DNA of 64,000 bases from DASXKD01 sp963707905 (GTDB lineage Bacteria > Actinomycetota > Actinomycetes > Streptosporangiales > Streptosporangiaceae), in assembly GCA_963707905.1 (NCBI GenBank), contig CAVPSA010000063.1:1-64000 (forward strand), given 5' to 3'. Each line of letters opens with the position of its first letter. Within the stretch, counting starts at the first letter, position 1. The notes beneath the pieces were generated by a model. That model was not told the DNA's origin, made no database searches, and saw nothing but the letters and a program-made list of their open reading frames with translations. Shown here in pieces: positions 56,249 to 64,000 of this stretch. A program made the position numbers and the translations under genes.

Positions 56249-57691
56249 ATGAGCCGCGTAGTGATTTTGGGCGCGGGAATCTCGGGCCACACCGCGGCGT
56301 CATTCGCCAGGAGGTGGCTGGGCACCGATGACACGGTGACGGTCGTCTCGCCGAACGAGTCCTACAACTGGATTCCGTCCAATATCTGGGTCGGTGTCGG
56401 CTTGATGGGACCGGGCCAGGTGACGTTCCCGCTCACACCCGTCTACGAGCGCCACGGCATCGAGTTCAAGCAGGCCTGGGCACGCGAGATCCACCCAGAG
56501 GGCGACACAGGCCAGTCGTCTCCGTATGTCGTCGTCGAGCGGGTGTCGGGCGGCACCGAGAAGGTTGCCTACGATTTCCTGATCAACGCCACTGGGCCGC
56601 GGCTGCGCTTCGACAAGACCGAAGGGCTCGGCCCGGATGGCAACAGCCTGTCCGTCTGCACGGTCGAGCACGCTCTCCAAACGTCAGCTGCCCTGGATGA
56701 GGCGGTGGCCCGGATGCGCCGTGGCGAGCGGCAGCGCTTCCTCGTCGGCACCGGTCACGGCACCTGCACCTGCGAGGGCGCGGCGTTCGAGTACATCGTC
56801 AACCTCGAATTCGAGCTGCGGGCACGCAAGGTACGGGACAAGGCGGAGATCGTCTGGATCACCAACGAGTACGAACTGGGCGACTTCGGCATGGGCGGGA
56901 TGCACCTCAAGCGCGGCGGCTACGTCATGCCCAGCAGCCTGTTCACCGAGTCCCTGTTCGCCGAACGCGGCATCGACTGGATCACCCGCGCCCACGTCAG
57001 CAAGGTCGACAAGGACCGCGTCTGCTACGAGACGCTGGACGGGGCCCAGCGTGAGCAGGAGTTCGACTTCGCCATGCTGCTGCCGCCGTTCTCCGGCGCC
57101 GGCCTGCAGGCCTACGGCCGCGACGGCGCCGACATCACCAGCCGCCTGTTCCTGCCCAACGAATTCATGCGGGTCGACGCCGACTACGCCGCCAAGCCCT
57201 ATGAGCAGTGGGCGCCTGCTGACTGGCCCCGGACCTACCAGTCACCCGCCTACCCCAACATCTTCGCCGCCGGGATCGCCTTCGCCCCGCCGCACGCGAT
57301 CTCGCAGCCGCGCACCAGCCCCAACGGCACCCTCATCGCACCAGCGCCGCCGCGGACCGGGATGCCCTCAGCCGAGATCGGCAAGGCCGTCGCTCGCAGC
57401 ATCACCGACATGATTCGCGGCGGAAAGCAGCCGACCCACACCGCCTCGATGGCTGAGATGGGTGCCGCCTGCGTAGCATCGGCGGGCGCACGCCTGCGCA
57501 CCGGCACGGCCGCATCCATGACCGTGTACCCGATCGTCCCCGACTTCGCCCGCTACCCCCAGTACGGCCGCGACCTCAACCAGACCTCCGGCGAGATCGG
57601 CCTCGCCGGGCACTGGATCAAAGTCCTGCTGCACCACATGTTCCTGTACAAGGCCAAGCTCCGCCCCGGCTGGGCTCTCATTCCGGAGTAA
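56249..57691 (+). CDS. sulfide:quinone oxidoreductase-like flavoprotein
   Basis: 480 residues. FAD-binding start VVILGAGISGHTAASFARRW; LINATGPRLRFDKTEGLG; the catalytic-type cysteines in VGTGHGTCTCEGAAFEYIVN near residue 168; further Cys near the C-terminus (GAACVASAGA); and a C-terminal amphipathic end (HWIKVLLHHMFLYKAKLRPG) for membrane contact. SQR oxidises sulfide to sulfane sulfur and reduces quinone. The ATG at 56249 begins right at the dinucleotide-binding strand. No operator palindrome lies directly upstream. Confidence 0.82.
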   Translation: MSRVVILGAGISGHTAASFARRWLGTDDTVTVVSPNESYNWIPSNIWVGVGLMGPGQVTFPLTPVYERHGIEFKQAWAREIHPEGDTGQSSPYVVVERVSGGTEKVAYDFLINATGPRLRFDKTEGLGPDGNSLSVCTVEHALQTSAALDEAVARMRRGERQRFLVGTGHGTCTCEGAAFEYIVNLEFELRARKVRDKAEIVWITNEYELGDFGMGGMHLKRGGYVMPSSLFTESLFAERGIDWITRAHVSKVDKDRVCYETLDGAQREQEFDFAMLLPPFSGAGLQAYGRDGADITSRLFLPNEFMRVDADYAAKPYEQWAPADWPRTYQSPAYPNIFAAGIAFAPPHAISQPRTSPNGTLIAPAPPRTGMPSAEIGKAVARSITDMIRGGKQPTHTASMAEMGAACVASAGARLRTGTAASMTVYPIVPDFARYPQYGRDLNQTSGEIGLAGHWIKVLLHHMFLYKAKLRPGWALIPE

Positions 57692-57696
57692 CCGAC

Positions 57697-57942
57697 ATGG
57701 CCCCCAGCGACACACCAGCCCGTCGGCCCGCTGCCACGGCCGGCCGCTCCACGGGCAGCGCTGCCCAGCCCGGAGGCGCAGCAGCCAGCAGCCCGGCCAA
57801 GGTGACAGCCGAAACCGCGCGCTATGTCACCCGGCCCACCCGCCTGACGCTCTTCCTGCGAACGTTCCTCCCCTGGCAGCTCTGGCGCTTCGCCCGCATC
57901 AACCTCAAGATGCTCCGGATCATCCACCGCTCACGCACCTAA
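57697..57942 (+). CDS. small basic protein coupled to the SQR-like gene
   Basis: 81 residues, starting 5 bases after the SQR-like stop. The first 35 residues are Ala/Pro/Ser-rich and look disordered; the last 45 form a basic amphipathic helix (LTLFLRTFLPWQLWRFARIN, LKMLRIIHRSRT). It could be a membrane-surface partner or anchor for the flavoprotein. No known family recognised. The 220 bases that follow contain no gene. Confidence 0.6.
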   Translation: MAPSDTPARRPAATAGRSTGSAAQPGGAAASSPAKVTAETARYVTRPTRLTLFLRTFLPWQLWRFARINLKMLRIIHRSRT

Positions 57943-58162
57943 CCGCCGCCGGTACCCGTCATCAGGCGGTTTGGCGACGCGCTTGCCGGATCTACTTCGA
58001 CATCACCACTCCGTTTGACATGCCTCACCACTGGTGGGGGCTGTTCGCGGTATGGGACGGAGCGCACCACCTCACCGCAGCCGGTGCTTACAAACGATGG
58101 TTGTAGCACCTACAAGGACTGAACGGCTGTCCGGCAGGTGATCCTGCTCGTACGGTCGCCTT

Positions 58163-59692
58163 ATGGCGCCGGATGAGGGCCTGCCTGTGCGCTGGGTGAA
58201 GGTGCTCGACCAGACCAAGTGCATCGGCTGCCACGCCTGCACGACGGCCTGTAAGAGCGAGAATGAGGTCCCGGTCGGGGTGACCCGGACCTATGTCAAG
58301 TCCGTGGACGTTGGCGTCTTTCCGCAGGCCAGCCGGGCGTTCCAGGTCACCCGCTGCAACCAGTGCGCGGACGCCCCCTGCGTCGCGGCGTGCCCTACCG
58401 GGGCGATGTACCGCCGCGAGGACGGGATCGTGGATTTCGATAAGACGATCTGCATCGGCTGCAAGGCGTGCATGGCCGCCTGCCCCTATGATGCGATCTT
58501 CATCAATCCGGAGGATCACTCGGCCGAGAAGTGCAACATGTGCGCGCACCGGCTCGACCTGGGCCTGGAGCCGGCCTGCGTGACGGTCTGCCCCACCGAG
58601 GCGATCCTGGTCGGCGACGCCAGCGACCCTGGCTCGAAGGTGGCCCAGGTCATCGGCCGTGAGCCCGTGCAGGTCCGGCGGCCGGAGAAGGGAACCCGGC
58701 CCGGCGTCTACTACAAGGGTGCCCATCAGGCCACGCTGGACCCGCTGGCGGCTGCCCGTCCGGACGGCGGCCTGTTCGCCTGGGCCACCCAGGGGCCACT
58801 TGGGCCGCAACTGGTTACCTCTGGGCATCCCGGCCAGCCGGTCTCGTCGGCCGCCGCCCTGCTCTCCTACGACGTGCCCCATCAGGCGCCGTGGGGCTGG
58901 CGGGTGAGCCTGTACACCTGGACCAAGAGCATCGCGGCGGGCGTGTTCGGCGTGCCTGCGCTCCTGGCCTTCCTCGGTTACCTGGGCTGGGGCGATTCCG
59001 CGATCCGCTGGGTCGCGCCGGTGGGGGCGCTGGCGTTTCTCGCGGTCACCGGCGCGCTGCTGATCGCCGACCTCAAGCATCCGCTGCGCTTCTACCTGAT
59101 CTTCACCCGGCACCGCTGGCGCAGTTGGCTGGTCCGCGGCTCGTTCATCATCGGCGGCTTCGGCATGGTGGTGGCGCTGTACCTGCTGGCCGCCGCCGGC
59201 AACGTCACCGGTGCCCGGCAGGTGCTCGCCGGGGTCGGGCTGCCGCTGGCGCTGGCCACGGCTGTTTACACCGCGTTCCTGTTTGCCCAGGCCAAGGCGC
59301 GGGACCTGTGGCAGAGCCCGCTGCTGCCTGCCCATCTGGCTATCTCGGCGGTGCTGGCCGGAGCGGCGGCCATGCTGCCCGTGCTGGTCTGGCGCTCCTC
59401 CGGCCGTGCGGTCACCGCTGCCGAGGTGACCCTGGCGCTCGCCGCCGCGGTCCACGTTCTGCAGGTGATCGGGGAGACCACGCTGCCGCACGTGACCGCG
59501 CACGCTCATCTCGCCACCCAGGAGATGGTGCGCGGAAGGTTCGCGCGCTTCTTCTGGCCGGGCCTGGTGCTGATCAGTGCCTCGATCGCCGCGCCCTGGA
59601 TAGGAGTGGCGGCTGCCCCGCTCGCGCTCGCCGGCCTGCTCGCCCACGAGCATGCCTACGTGCAGGCGGGCCAGTCCGTCCCGCTCGCGTAG
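58163..59692 (+). CDS. soeBC-like fusion: ferredoxin-type iron-sulfur subunit fused to NrfD-like membrane subunit
   Basis: 509 residues. Residues 1-180 carry four [4Fe-4S] motifs: CIGCHACTTACKSEN, CNQCADAPCVAACPTGAMY, CIGCKACMAACPYDAIF and CNMCAHRLDLGLEPACVTVC. From about residue 250 follow eight hydrophobic helices of the NrfD/PsrC type that pass electrons to or from quinone. In most systems these are separate B and C subunits; here they are one chain. It is followed at 12 bases by the molybdopterin subunit. Confidence 0.9.
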   Translation: MAPDEGLPVRWVKVLDQTKCIGCHACTTACKSENEVPVGVTRTYVKSVDVGVFPQASRAFQVTRCNQCADAPCVAACPTGAMYRREDGIVDFDKTICIGCKACMAACPYDAIFINPEDHSAEKCNMCAHRLDLGLEPACVTVCPTEAILVGDASDPGSKVAQVIGREPVQVRRPEKGTRPGVYYKGAHQATLDPLAAARPDGGLFAWATQGPLGPQLVTSGHPGQPVSSAAALLSYDVPHQAPWGWRVSLYTWTKSIAAGVFGVPALLAFLGYLGWGDSAIRWVAPVGALAFLAVTGALLIADLKHPLRFYLIFTRHRWRSWLVRGSFIIGGFGMVVALYLLAAAGNVTGARQVLAGVGLPLALATAVYTAFLFAQAKARDLWQSPLLPAHLAISAVLAGAAAMLPVLVWRSSGRAVTAAEVTLALAAAVHVLQVIGETTLPHVTAHAHLATQEMVRGRFARFFWPGLVLISASIAAPWIGVAAAPLALAGLLAHEHAYVQAGQSVPLA

Positions 59693-59704
59693 GGAGATGG
59701 TTCG

Positions 59705-62647
59705 ATGACCGGCCGGGACAGTAATGCTGACCTGGACGCGCTGGGTGCCCGGGTGTCGGCGGCCCGGGAGGCGGTCCAGGCCCGGGGGGAGACGTTCTAC
59801 CAGGGGCCGAGCGGGGTCCACCTGGCCGCGTTCCCGCCCAGGGAGCGGTGGGACGACTGGGTGGAGCTGTCCTCGCGGGCCTGGCCAGCCCGCGAGGAAC
59901 GGCATTACACGCTGGTGCCCACTACGTGCTTCAACTGCGAGTCCGCCTGCGGGCTGCTCGCTTATGTGGACCGCGAGACGGGCCAGGTGCGCAAGTTCGA
60001 GGGGAACCCCGAGCACCCCGGGTCCCGCGGGCGTAACTGTGCCAAGGGCCCGGCCACGATCAACCAGGTCACCGACCCCGACCGCATCCTCTATCCGTTG
60101 CGCCGGTCGGGCGCTCGCGGCAGCGGCGGCTGGGAGCGGATCAGCTGGGACGAGGTGCTCGATGCGCTCGCGGCCCGGATCCGGGCGGCGATCATCGAGG
60201 GCCGGCAGAACGAGATCATGATCCATATGGGCCGCCCGGGGGAGGACGGGTTCACCGAGCGGGTGCTGGCGAGCTGGGGGGTGGACGGGCACAACTCGCA
60301 CACCAACGTGTGCTCGTCCGGCGGGCGGACCGGGTTCCAGTTCTGGATGGGCATCGACCGGCCCAGCCCCGATCACGCCCACGCCAAGGTCATCTACCTG
60401 ATCAGCGCTCATCTGGAATCCGGGCATTACTTCAACCCGCACGCCCAGCGGATCACGCAGGCCCGCGAGAACGGCGCCAAGGTGATCGTGCTGGACACCC
60501 GGCTGTCCAACACGGCGACCCATGCTGACTACTGGCTATCCCCGCAGCCAGGCAGCGAGGCCGCGATCAACCTGGCGGTCGCCAACCACCTGATCCAGAC
60601 GCGAGGCTATGACCGGGAGTTCGTGCGCCGCTGGTGGAACTGGGCCGAGTACCTTCAGGCCCGTCACCCGGACCGGCCGGTCGCCTTCGAGGTGTTCGAG
60701 GAGGTCCTCGCCAGCCTGTACGCAGACTTCACCTTCGAGTTCGCCGCTGCGGAATCCGGGATCGACGTCGGCGTGCTGGCCGAGGTCGCCGAGGTGGTCG
60801 CCGGCGCCGGGACCCGGTTCTCCTGCCATTCCTGGCGGTCGGCGGCAGCGGGGAACCTCGGCGGGTGGCAGGTGTCGCGGACCCTGTTCCTGATCTCTGC
60901 TCTGCTCGGCGCGGTCGCCACCGAGGGCGGCACGTTCCCGAACGCGTGGAACAAGTTCGTGCCGCGGCCTATCCACGTGCCCGCGCACCCGGGCGTATGG
61001 CAGGACCTGTCCTGGCCGCTGGAGTACCCACTGGCGCAGAACGAGATGTCGTTCCTGCTGCCACACTTCCTCAAGGATGGGCGCGGCCGTCTGGACACAT
61101 ACTTCACCCGCGTCTACAACCCGGTCTGGACCAACCCGGACGGCCTGTCGTGGATGGAGGTCCTCACCGACGAGAGCAAGATCGGCTGTTCGGTGGCGCT
61201 CACCCCGACCTGGAACGAGACCGCCTACTTCGCCGACTACGTGCTGCCGATGGGGCATGGCTCCGAGCGGCATGACACCCACTCCTATGAGCAGTACGAC
61301 GGGCAGTGGATCGGGTTCCGCCAGCCGGTGCTGCGCACCGCCCGGGAACGCACCGGTGAGACGATCACCGACACTCGTCAGGTCAACCCCGGCGAAGTGT
61401 GGGAGGAGAATGAGTTCTGGATCGAGCTGTCCTGGCGCATCGACCCCGATGGCTCGCTCGGCCTCCGGCAGTACCACGAGTCGCGCGCTCGCCCGGGCGA
61501 GAAGCTCACCGTGGATGAGTACTACGGGTGGATGTTCGAGCACTCGGTGCCCGGCCTGCCCGAGCGGGCCGCCGCCGAGGGCCTGACTCCGCTGGAGTGG
61601 ATGCGCCGCTATGGCGCCTTCGAGATCAGCCACGGCCAGGGAGCCGTGCACGAGCAGGAGGTACCCGCCAGCGAGCTTGCCGATGCCGCGATCACACCGG
61701 CCGGTCGGGCTTACACCGGCACGCGGCAGCCGTTCAGCAGCAATATCGTGCCGATGGGAGCGCCGGAGCCCGACGATCTGGGGCGGCGCCCTGTCGGGGT
61801 GGAGGTGGACGGCAAAGTACTCCGCGGCTTCCCGACCCCGTCCGGCCGCCTGGAGTTCTGGTCTTCGACCCTCGCCGCGTGGGGGTGGCCGGAGCATGCC
61901 CTGCCCGGCTACATCAAGAGCCACGTTCACCCGGGCAACCTGGCGCCTGGGCAGCTTGTCCTGCTGTCGACGTTCCGGCTGCCGACCCAGATCCACACCC
62001 GGTCGGCGAACGCCAAGTGGCTGGATGAGCTCGCGCATACCAACCCGGTCTGGATCCACCCCTCCGATGCCGCCAGGCTCGGCGTGGCCCGCACCGGGGA
62101 CCTGGTGCGGGTGGAAACCGAGATCGGGTACTTCGTGGCCAAGGCCTGGATCACCGAGGGGATCCGCCCCGGCGTGGTCGCCTGTAGCCATCACATGGGC
62201 CGGTGGCGGCTGGATGGCGGGCCGCGCGGCGCTGGCGGCATGATGGCCACCGTTGGCCTGCGCCACCGTGAGGATGGCTGGCGGATGGAAACCCGCGCCC
62301 CCGTCCGCCCTTATGAATCAGCCGACCCCGACAGTCGGCGGATCTGGTGGAGCGACACGGGCGTCCACCAGAACCTGACCTTCGGCGTCCACCCTGATCC
62401 CATCTCCGGGATGCACTGCTGGCATCAGGCGGTGCGCGTACGCCCAGCCGGGCGCGGCGACCGGCACGGTGACATCGCGGTGGACACCGCCAAGGCCCGC
62501 GAGGTGTACCGGGACTGGCTGCAACTGGCCCGGCCGGCGGGCAGCGGGTCGCCGGGCGGGCTGCGCCGGCCCCCCTGGCTGATGCGCCCGCTCAAGCCCG
62601 CCCGTGAGCTGTTCCAGCTCCCCGGCCAGCAGCGGCCGGTCCGGTGA
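59705..62647 (+). CDS. soeA-like: molybdopterin oxidoreductase catalytic subunit (SoeA-like)
   Basis: 980 residues, close to SoeA (about 970). The N-terminal [4Fe-4S] motif is CFNCESACGLLAYVD...NCAKG near residues 76-117; molybdopterin-binding signatures include NVCSSGGRTGFQFW near 202 with a candidate Mo ligand, KVIVLDTRLSNTATHADYWL, and a C-terminal MopB domain. There is no Tat signal, so it is cytoplasmic like SoeA, the sulfite dehydrogenase. Thiosulfate or polysulfide reductase is the alternative, but those are usually exported. ATG after GGGAGATGGTTCG. Confidence 0.82.
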   Translation: MTGRDSNADLDALGARVSAAREAVQARGETFYQGPSGVHLAAFPPRERWDDWVELSSRAWPAREERHYTLVPTTCFNCESACGLLAYVDRETGQVRKFEGNPEHPGSRGRNCAKGPATINQVTDPDRILYPLRRSGARGSGGWERISWDEVLDALAARIRAAIIEGRQNEIMIHMGRPGEDGFTERVLASWGVDGHNSHTNVCSSGGRTGFQFWMGIDRPSPDHAHAKVIYLISAHLESGHYFNPHAQRITQARENGAKVIVLDTRLSNTATHADYWLSPQPGSEAAINLAVANHLIQTRGYDREFVRRWWNWAEYLQARHPDRPVAFEVFEEVLASLYADFTFEFAAAESGIDVGVLAEVAEVVAGAGTRFSCHSWRSAAAGNLGGWQVSRTLFLISALLGAVATEGGTFPNAWNKFVPRPIHVPAHPGVWQDLSWPLEYPLAQNEMSFLLPHFLKDGRGRLDTYFTRVYNPVWTNPDGLSWMEVLTDESKIGCSVALTPTWNETAYFADYVLPMGHGSERHDTHSYEQYDGQWIGFRQPVLRTARERTGETITDTRQVNPGEVWEENEFWIELSWRIDPDGSLGLRQYHESRARPGEKLTVDEYYGWMFEHSVPGLPERAAAEGLTPLEWMRRYGAFEISHGQGAVHEQEVPASELADAAITPAGRAYTGTRQPFSSNIVPMGAPEPDDLGRRPVGVEVDGKVLRGFPTPSGRLEFWSSTLAAWGWPEHALPGYIKSHVHPGNLAPGQLVLLSTFRLPTQIHTRSANAKWLDELAHTNPVWIHPSDAARLGVARTGDLVRVETEIGYFVAKAWITEGIRPGVVACSHHMGRWRLDGGPRGAGGMMATVGLRHREDGWRMETRAPVRPYESADPDSRRIWWSDTGVHQNLTFGVHPDPISGMHCWHQAVRVRPAGRGDRHGDIAVDTAKAREVYRDWLQLARPAGSGSPGGLRRPPWLMRPLKPARELFQLPGQQRPVR

Positions 62648-63595
62648 CCGCCCAGCCCATGGTCACCAGCCTGGCGCGCGATGCAGCGACCGGCGCAGTG
62701 GATACCGGGCGATGGGAACTGCTGCGCGCGCTCGGGGCGATCGCCAGCACCCCGCCGCCGCTGAGCCATCCGGTCGCGGCCAGCCTCGGCCTGCCCCCGC
62801 CGACCGCGGGCGAGCACACCGGCGTGTTCGTGCTGTCCGCGCCGCCGCATTCGGCGATCTACCTCGGCGCGGAGGGCAAGCTCGGCGGCGAGGGGCTGGA
62901 CCGGGCTGCCGGGTTCTGGCGGGCGCTCGATCTGGCCCCGCCGCCGGACGCCGACCACCTCGGTGCCCTCCTGGCGCTGTACGCCGAACTCGGCGACGCG
63001 GAGGAAGCCGCGCGCGCGAGAACGGGTACGCGCCCAGATGCGGCGCGCCCGGGAGGCGCTGCTGTGGGAGCACCTGTGGTCCTGGGCACCGGGCTACCTC
63101 GCTGCGGTGGCGCGGCTGAGAACACCGTCGCTGGGGCCGTGGGCGACGCTTACCCTGCGTGCACTCGCCCGGGAGGCGGGGCTGGCGGCGCCTCCTGCTG
63201 CGCTGCCCTTGGCGCTGCGGGCCGCGCCACCCGCGCTGGGGCCGGCTGGCACGGGCAGCCCCGGCGCGCCGGGCCGCCGCGACCTGCTCGATGTTCTGCT
63301 CGCCCCGGTGCGCTCGGGTGTCGTGATCACCTCCGAGGACCTGCGGCAGGCCGCCGCGGCGGCCGGGGCTGGTTACCGGCTGGGCGAGCGCCGCTACACG
63401 CTGGCGGCCATGCTCGATCAGGACAGCCTGGCCACGGTCGGCTGGCTGGGGACGTTCGCCCATAGGTGGGCCCGCTGGCACGCCCGGCAGCCGCCGGTCC
63501 CGGCACCGGACCCGCGGCGGTGGTGGGCGGCCCGGGCACGCGGGACCGCTGCGGCGCTGAGCGAACTGCGGGGGAGGCTTGCCGCCGCTGGTTAG
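62644..63595 (+). pseudogene. TorD-like molybdoenzyme chaperone, one frameshift
   Basis: The GTG start overlaps the SoeA-like stop (GTGA). N-terminal half: VDTGRWELLRALGAIASTPP, GFWRALDLAPPPDADHLGAL, LALYAELGDAEEAARAR. In a (GC)n run near 63015 the frame slips; it continues as REALLWEHLWSWAPGYLAAV, which includes the TorD helix signature, to the stop at 63595. The slip is in a dinucleotide repeat, so a sequence error is quite possible. Such chaperones insert the cofactor and check assembly of the enzyme encoded just upstream. Confidence 0.75.
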
Positions 63596-63603
63596 AGTGG
63601 GGC

Positions 63604-64000
63604 ATGACGCTACGAGGCCGTCCGGACGGGGCGCCCGGCCGGCCGCTCAGTTCCCGGGTGCCCGACCTGGCGGCGCTGGAAGTGCTGCTCGCGGTGGCCC
63701 GCGCCGGGAGCCTCAACCAGGCGTCGCGCCAGCTCGGCATCACCCAGCAGGGTGTCTCCGCCCGGATCAGGTCGGCGGAGGCACAGGCGGGCGTCGCGCT
63801 GGTGTCACGTACCCCGCGCGGGTCCACGCTCACCCCGGAGGGTGTTGTCGTCGCCGAGTGGGCGGCGCGGCTGCTGGCGGTGGCGAGCGAGCTGGACGCG
63901 GGGCTGGCCGCGTTCCGGCATGACCACCGGACCCGCCTCCGGGTGAGCGCGAGCCTCACCATCGCCGAGCAGTTGCTGCCCGGGTGGCTGGTGTCCCTGC
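63604..64000 (+). CDS. LysR-family regulator (partial, runs off the window)
   Basis: 132 residues are visible from ATG 63604. The winged HTH is complete: LAALEVLLAVARAGSLNQAS, RQLGITQQGVSARIRSAEAQ, LVSRTPRGSTLTPEGVVVAE, then the linker helix and the start of the effector domain (LRVSASLTIAEQLLPGWLVS). It is 8 bases after the chaperone gene on the same strand, so it may end the sulfite-oxidation operon or control a gene beyond the window. Confidence 0.88.
   Translation, partial: MTLRGRPDGAPGRPLSSRVPDLAALEVLLAVARAGSLNQASRQLGITQQGVSARIRSAEAQAGVALVSRTPRGSTLTPEGVVVAEWAARLLAVASELDAGLAAFRHDHRTRLRVSASLTIAEQLLPGWLVSL

Noticed and set aside
58088..60523. Long minus-strand open frame of about 811 codons
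   Set aside because: Antisense to the ferredoxin-NrfD and molybdopterin genes; composition typical of a shadow frame.
60536..62266. Minus-strand open frame of about 576 codons
   Set aside because: Shadow of the SoeA-like gene; no recognisable motif.

Overview
The DNA is very GC-rich. It carries the actinobacterial block nadD, rsfS, histidine phosphatase and tRNA-Ala, a WhiB-type regulator, several large ATPase LuxR regulators, and lipoproteins. These point to a filamentous high-GC actinobacterium, possibly Streptosporangiales-like; the species cannot be told from this sequence.

Layout. (1) 1-2249 is conserved chromosome ending in tRNA-Ala(GGC). (2) 2250-48766 is an accretion of integrated elements. 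The last 42 bp of the tRNA gene recur as direct repeats at 21719, 48042 and 48725, dividing the DNA into segments of about 19.5 kb (A), 26.3 kb (B) and 0.7 kb (C). Segments B and C begin just inside their left repeat with the 3' end of a tyrosine integrase gene, as expected of tRNA-targeting elements. Segment A holds a membrane-anchored NUDIX-like protein, an SRPBCC protein, a lipoprotein, three insertion sequences (one intact), a TIR-RCC1 repeat protein, a TetR regulator beside an aldehyde dehydrogenase, and a large LuxR regulator followed by two secreted repeat proteins. Segment B holds integrase pieces and a WhiB7-like gene split by an IS5-type element that is itself split by a 4.3 kb two-recombinase (Tn554-like) transposon carrying a methyltransferase. 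It also holds a set of MalT-type LuxR regulators with associated promoters, a tannase-family esterase, alpha/beta hydrolases and a three-gene PAP2/kinase/flippase-like operon. (3) From 48767 to the end is a coherent sulfur and metal stress region: a CsoR/CstR-type repressor, DUF302, a class V aminotransferase (cysteine desulfurase-like), a PIG-L deacetylase, OsmC and a copper P-type ATPase. Five TACCC-N4-GGGTA palindromes are spread through it. It is followed by a sulfide:quinone oxidoreductase-like flavoprotein, a ferredoxin-NrfD fusion, a large molybdopterin oxidoreductase (SoeA-like), a TorD-like chaperone and the start of a LysR regulator.

How the genes may work together (inference). The right-hand region could sense sulfane sulfur or copper, mobilise or detoxify sulfur, and oxidise sulfide and sulfite into the quinone pool. 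In segment B four promoters share one strict pattern (CCACTTTCGRGTGAYGCC, 18 bp, TARCGT). They flank a LuxR regulator or its remnant and point outward, which suggests a duplicated regulator-plus-target cassette. Many genes in segments A and B carry frameshifts, often several per gene. Some may be decay and some may be sequence errors, so pseudogene labels there are provisional.
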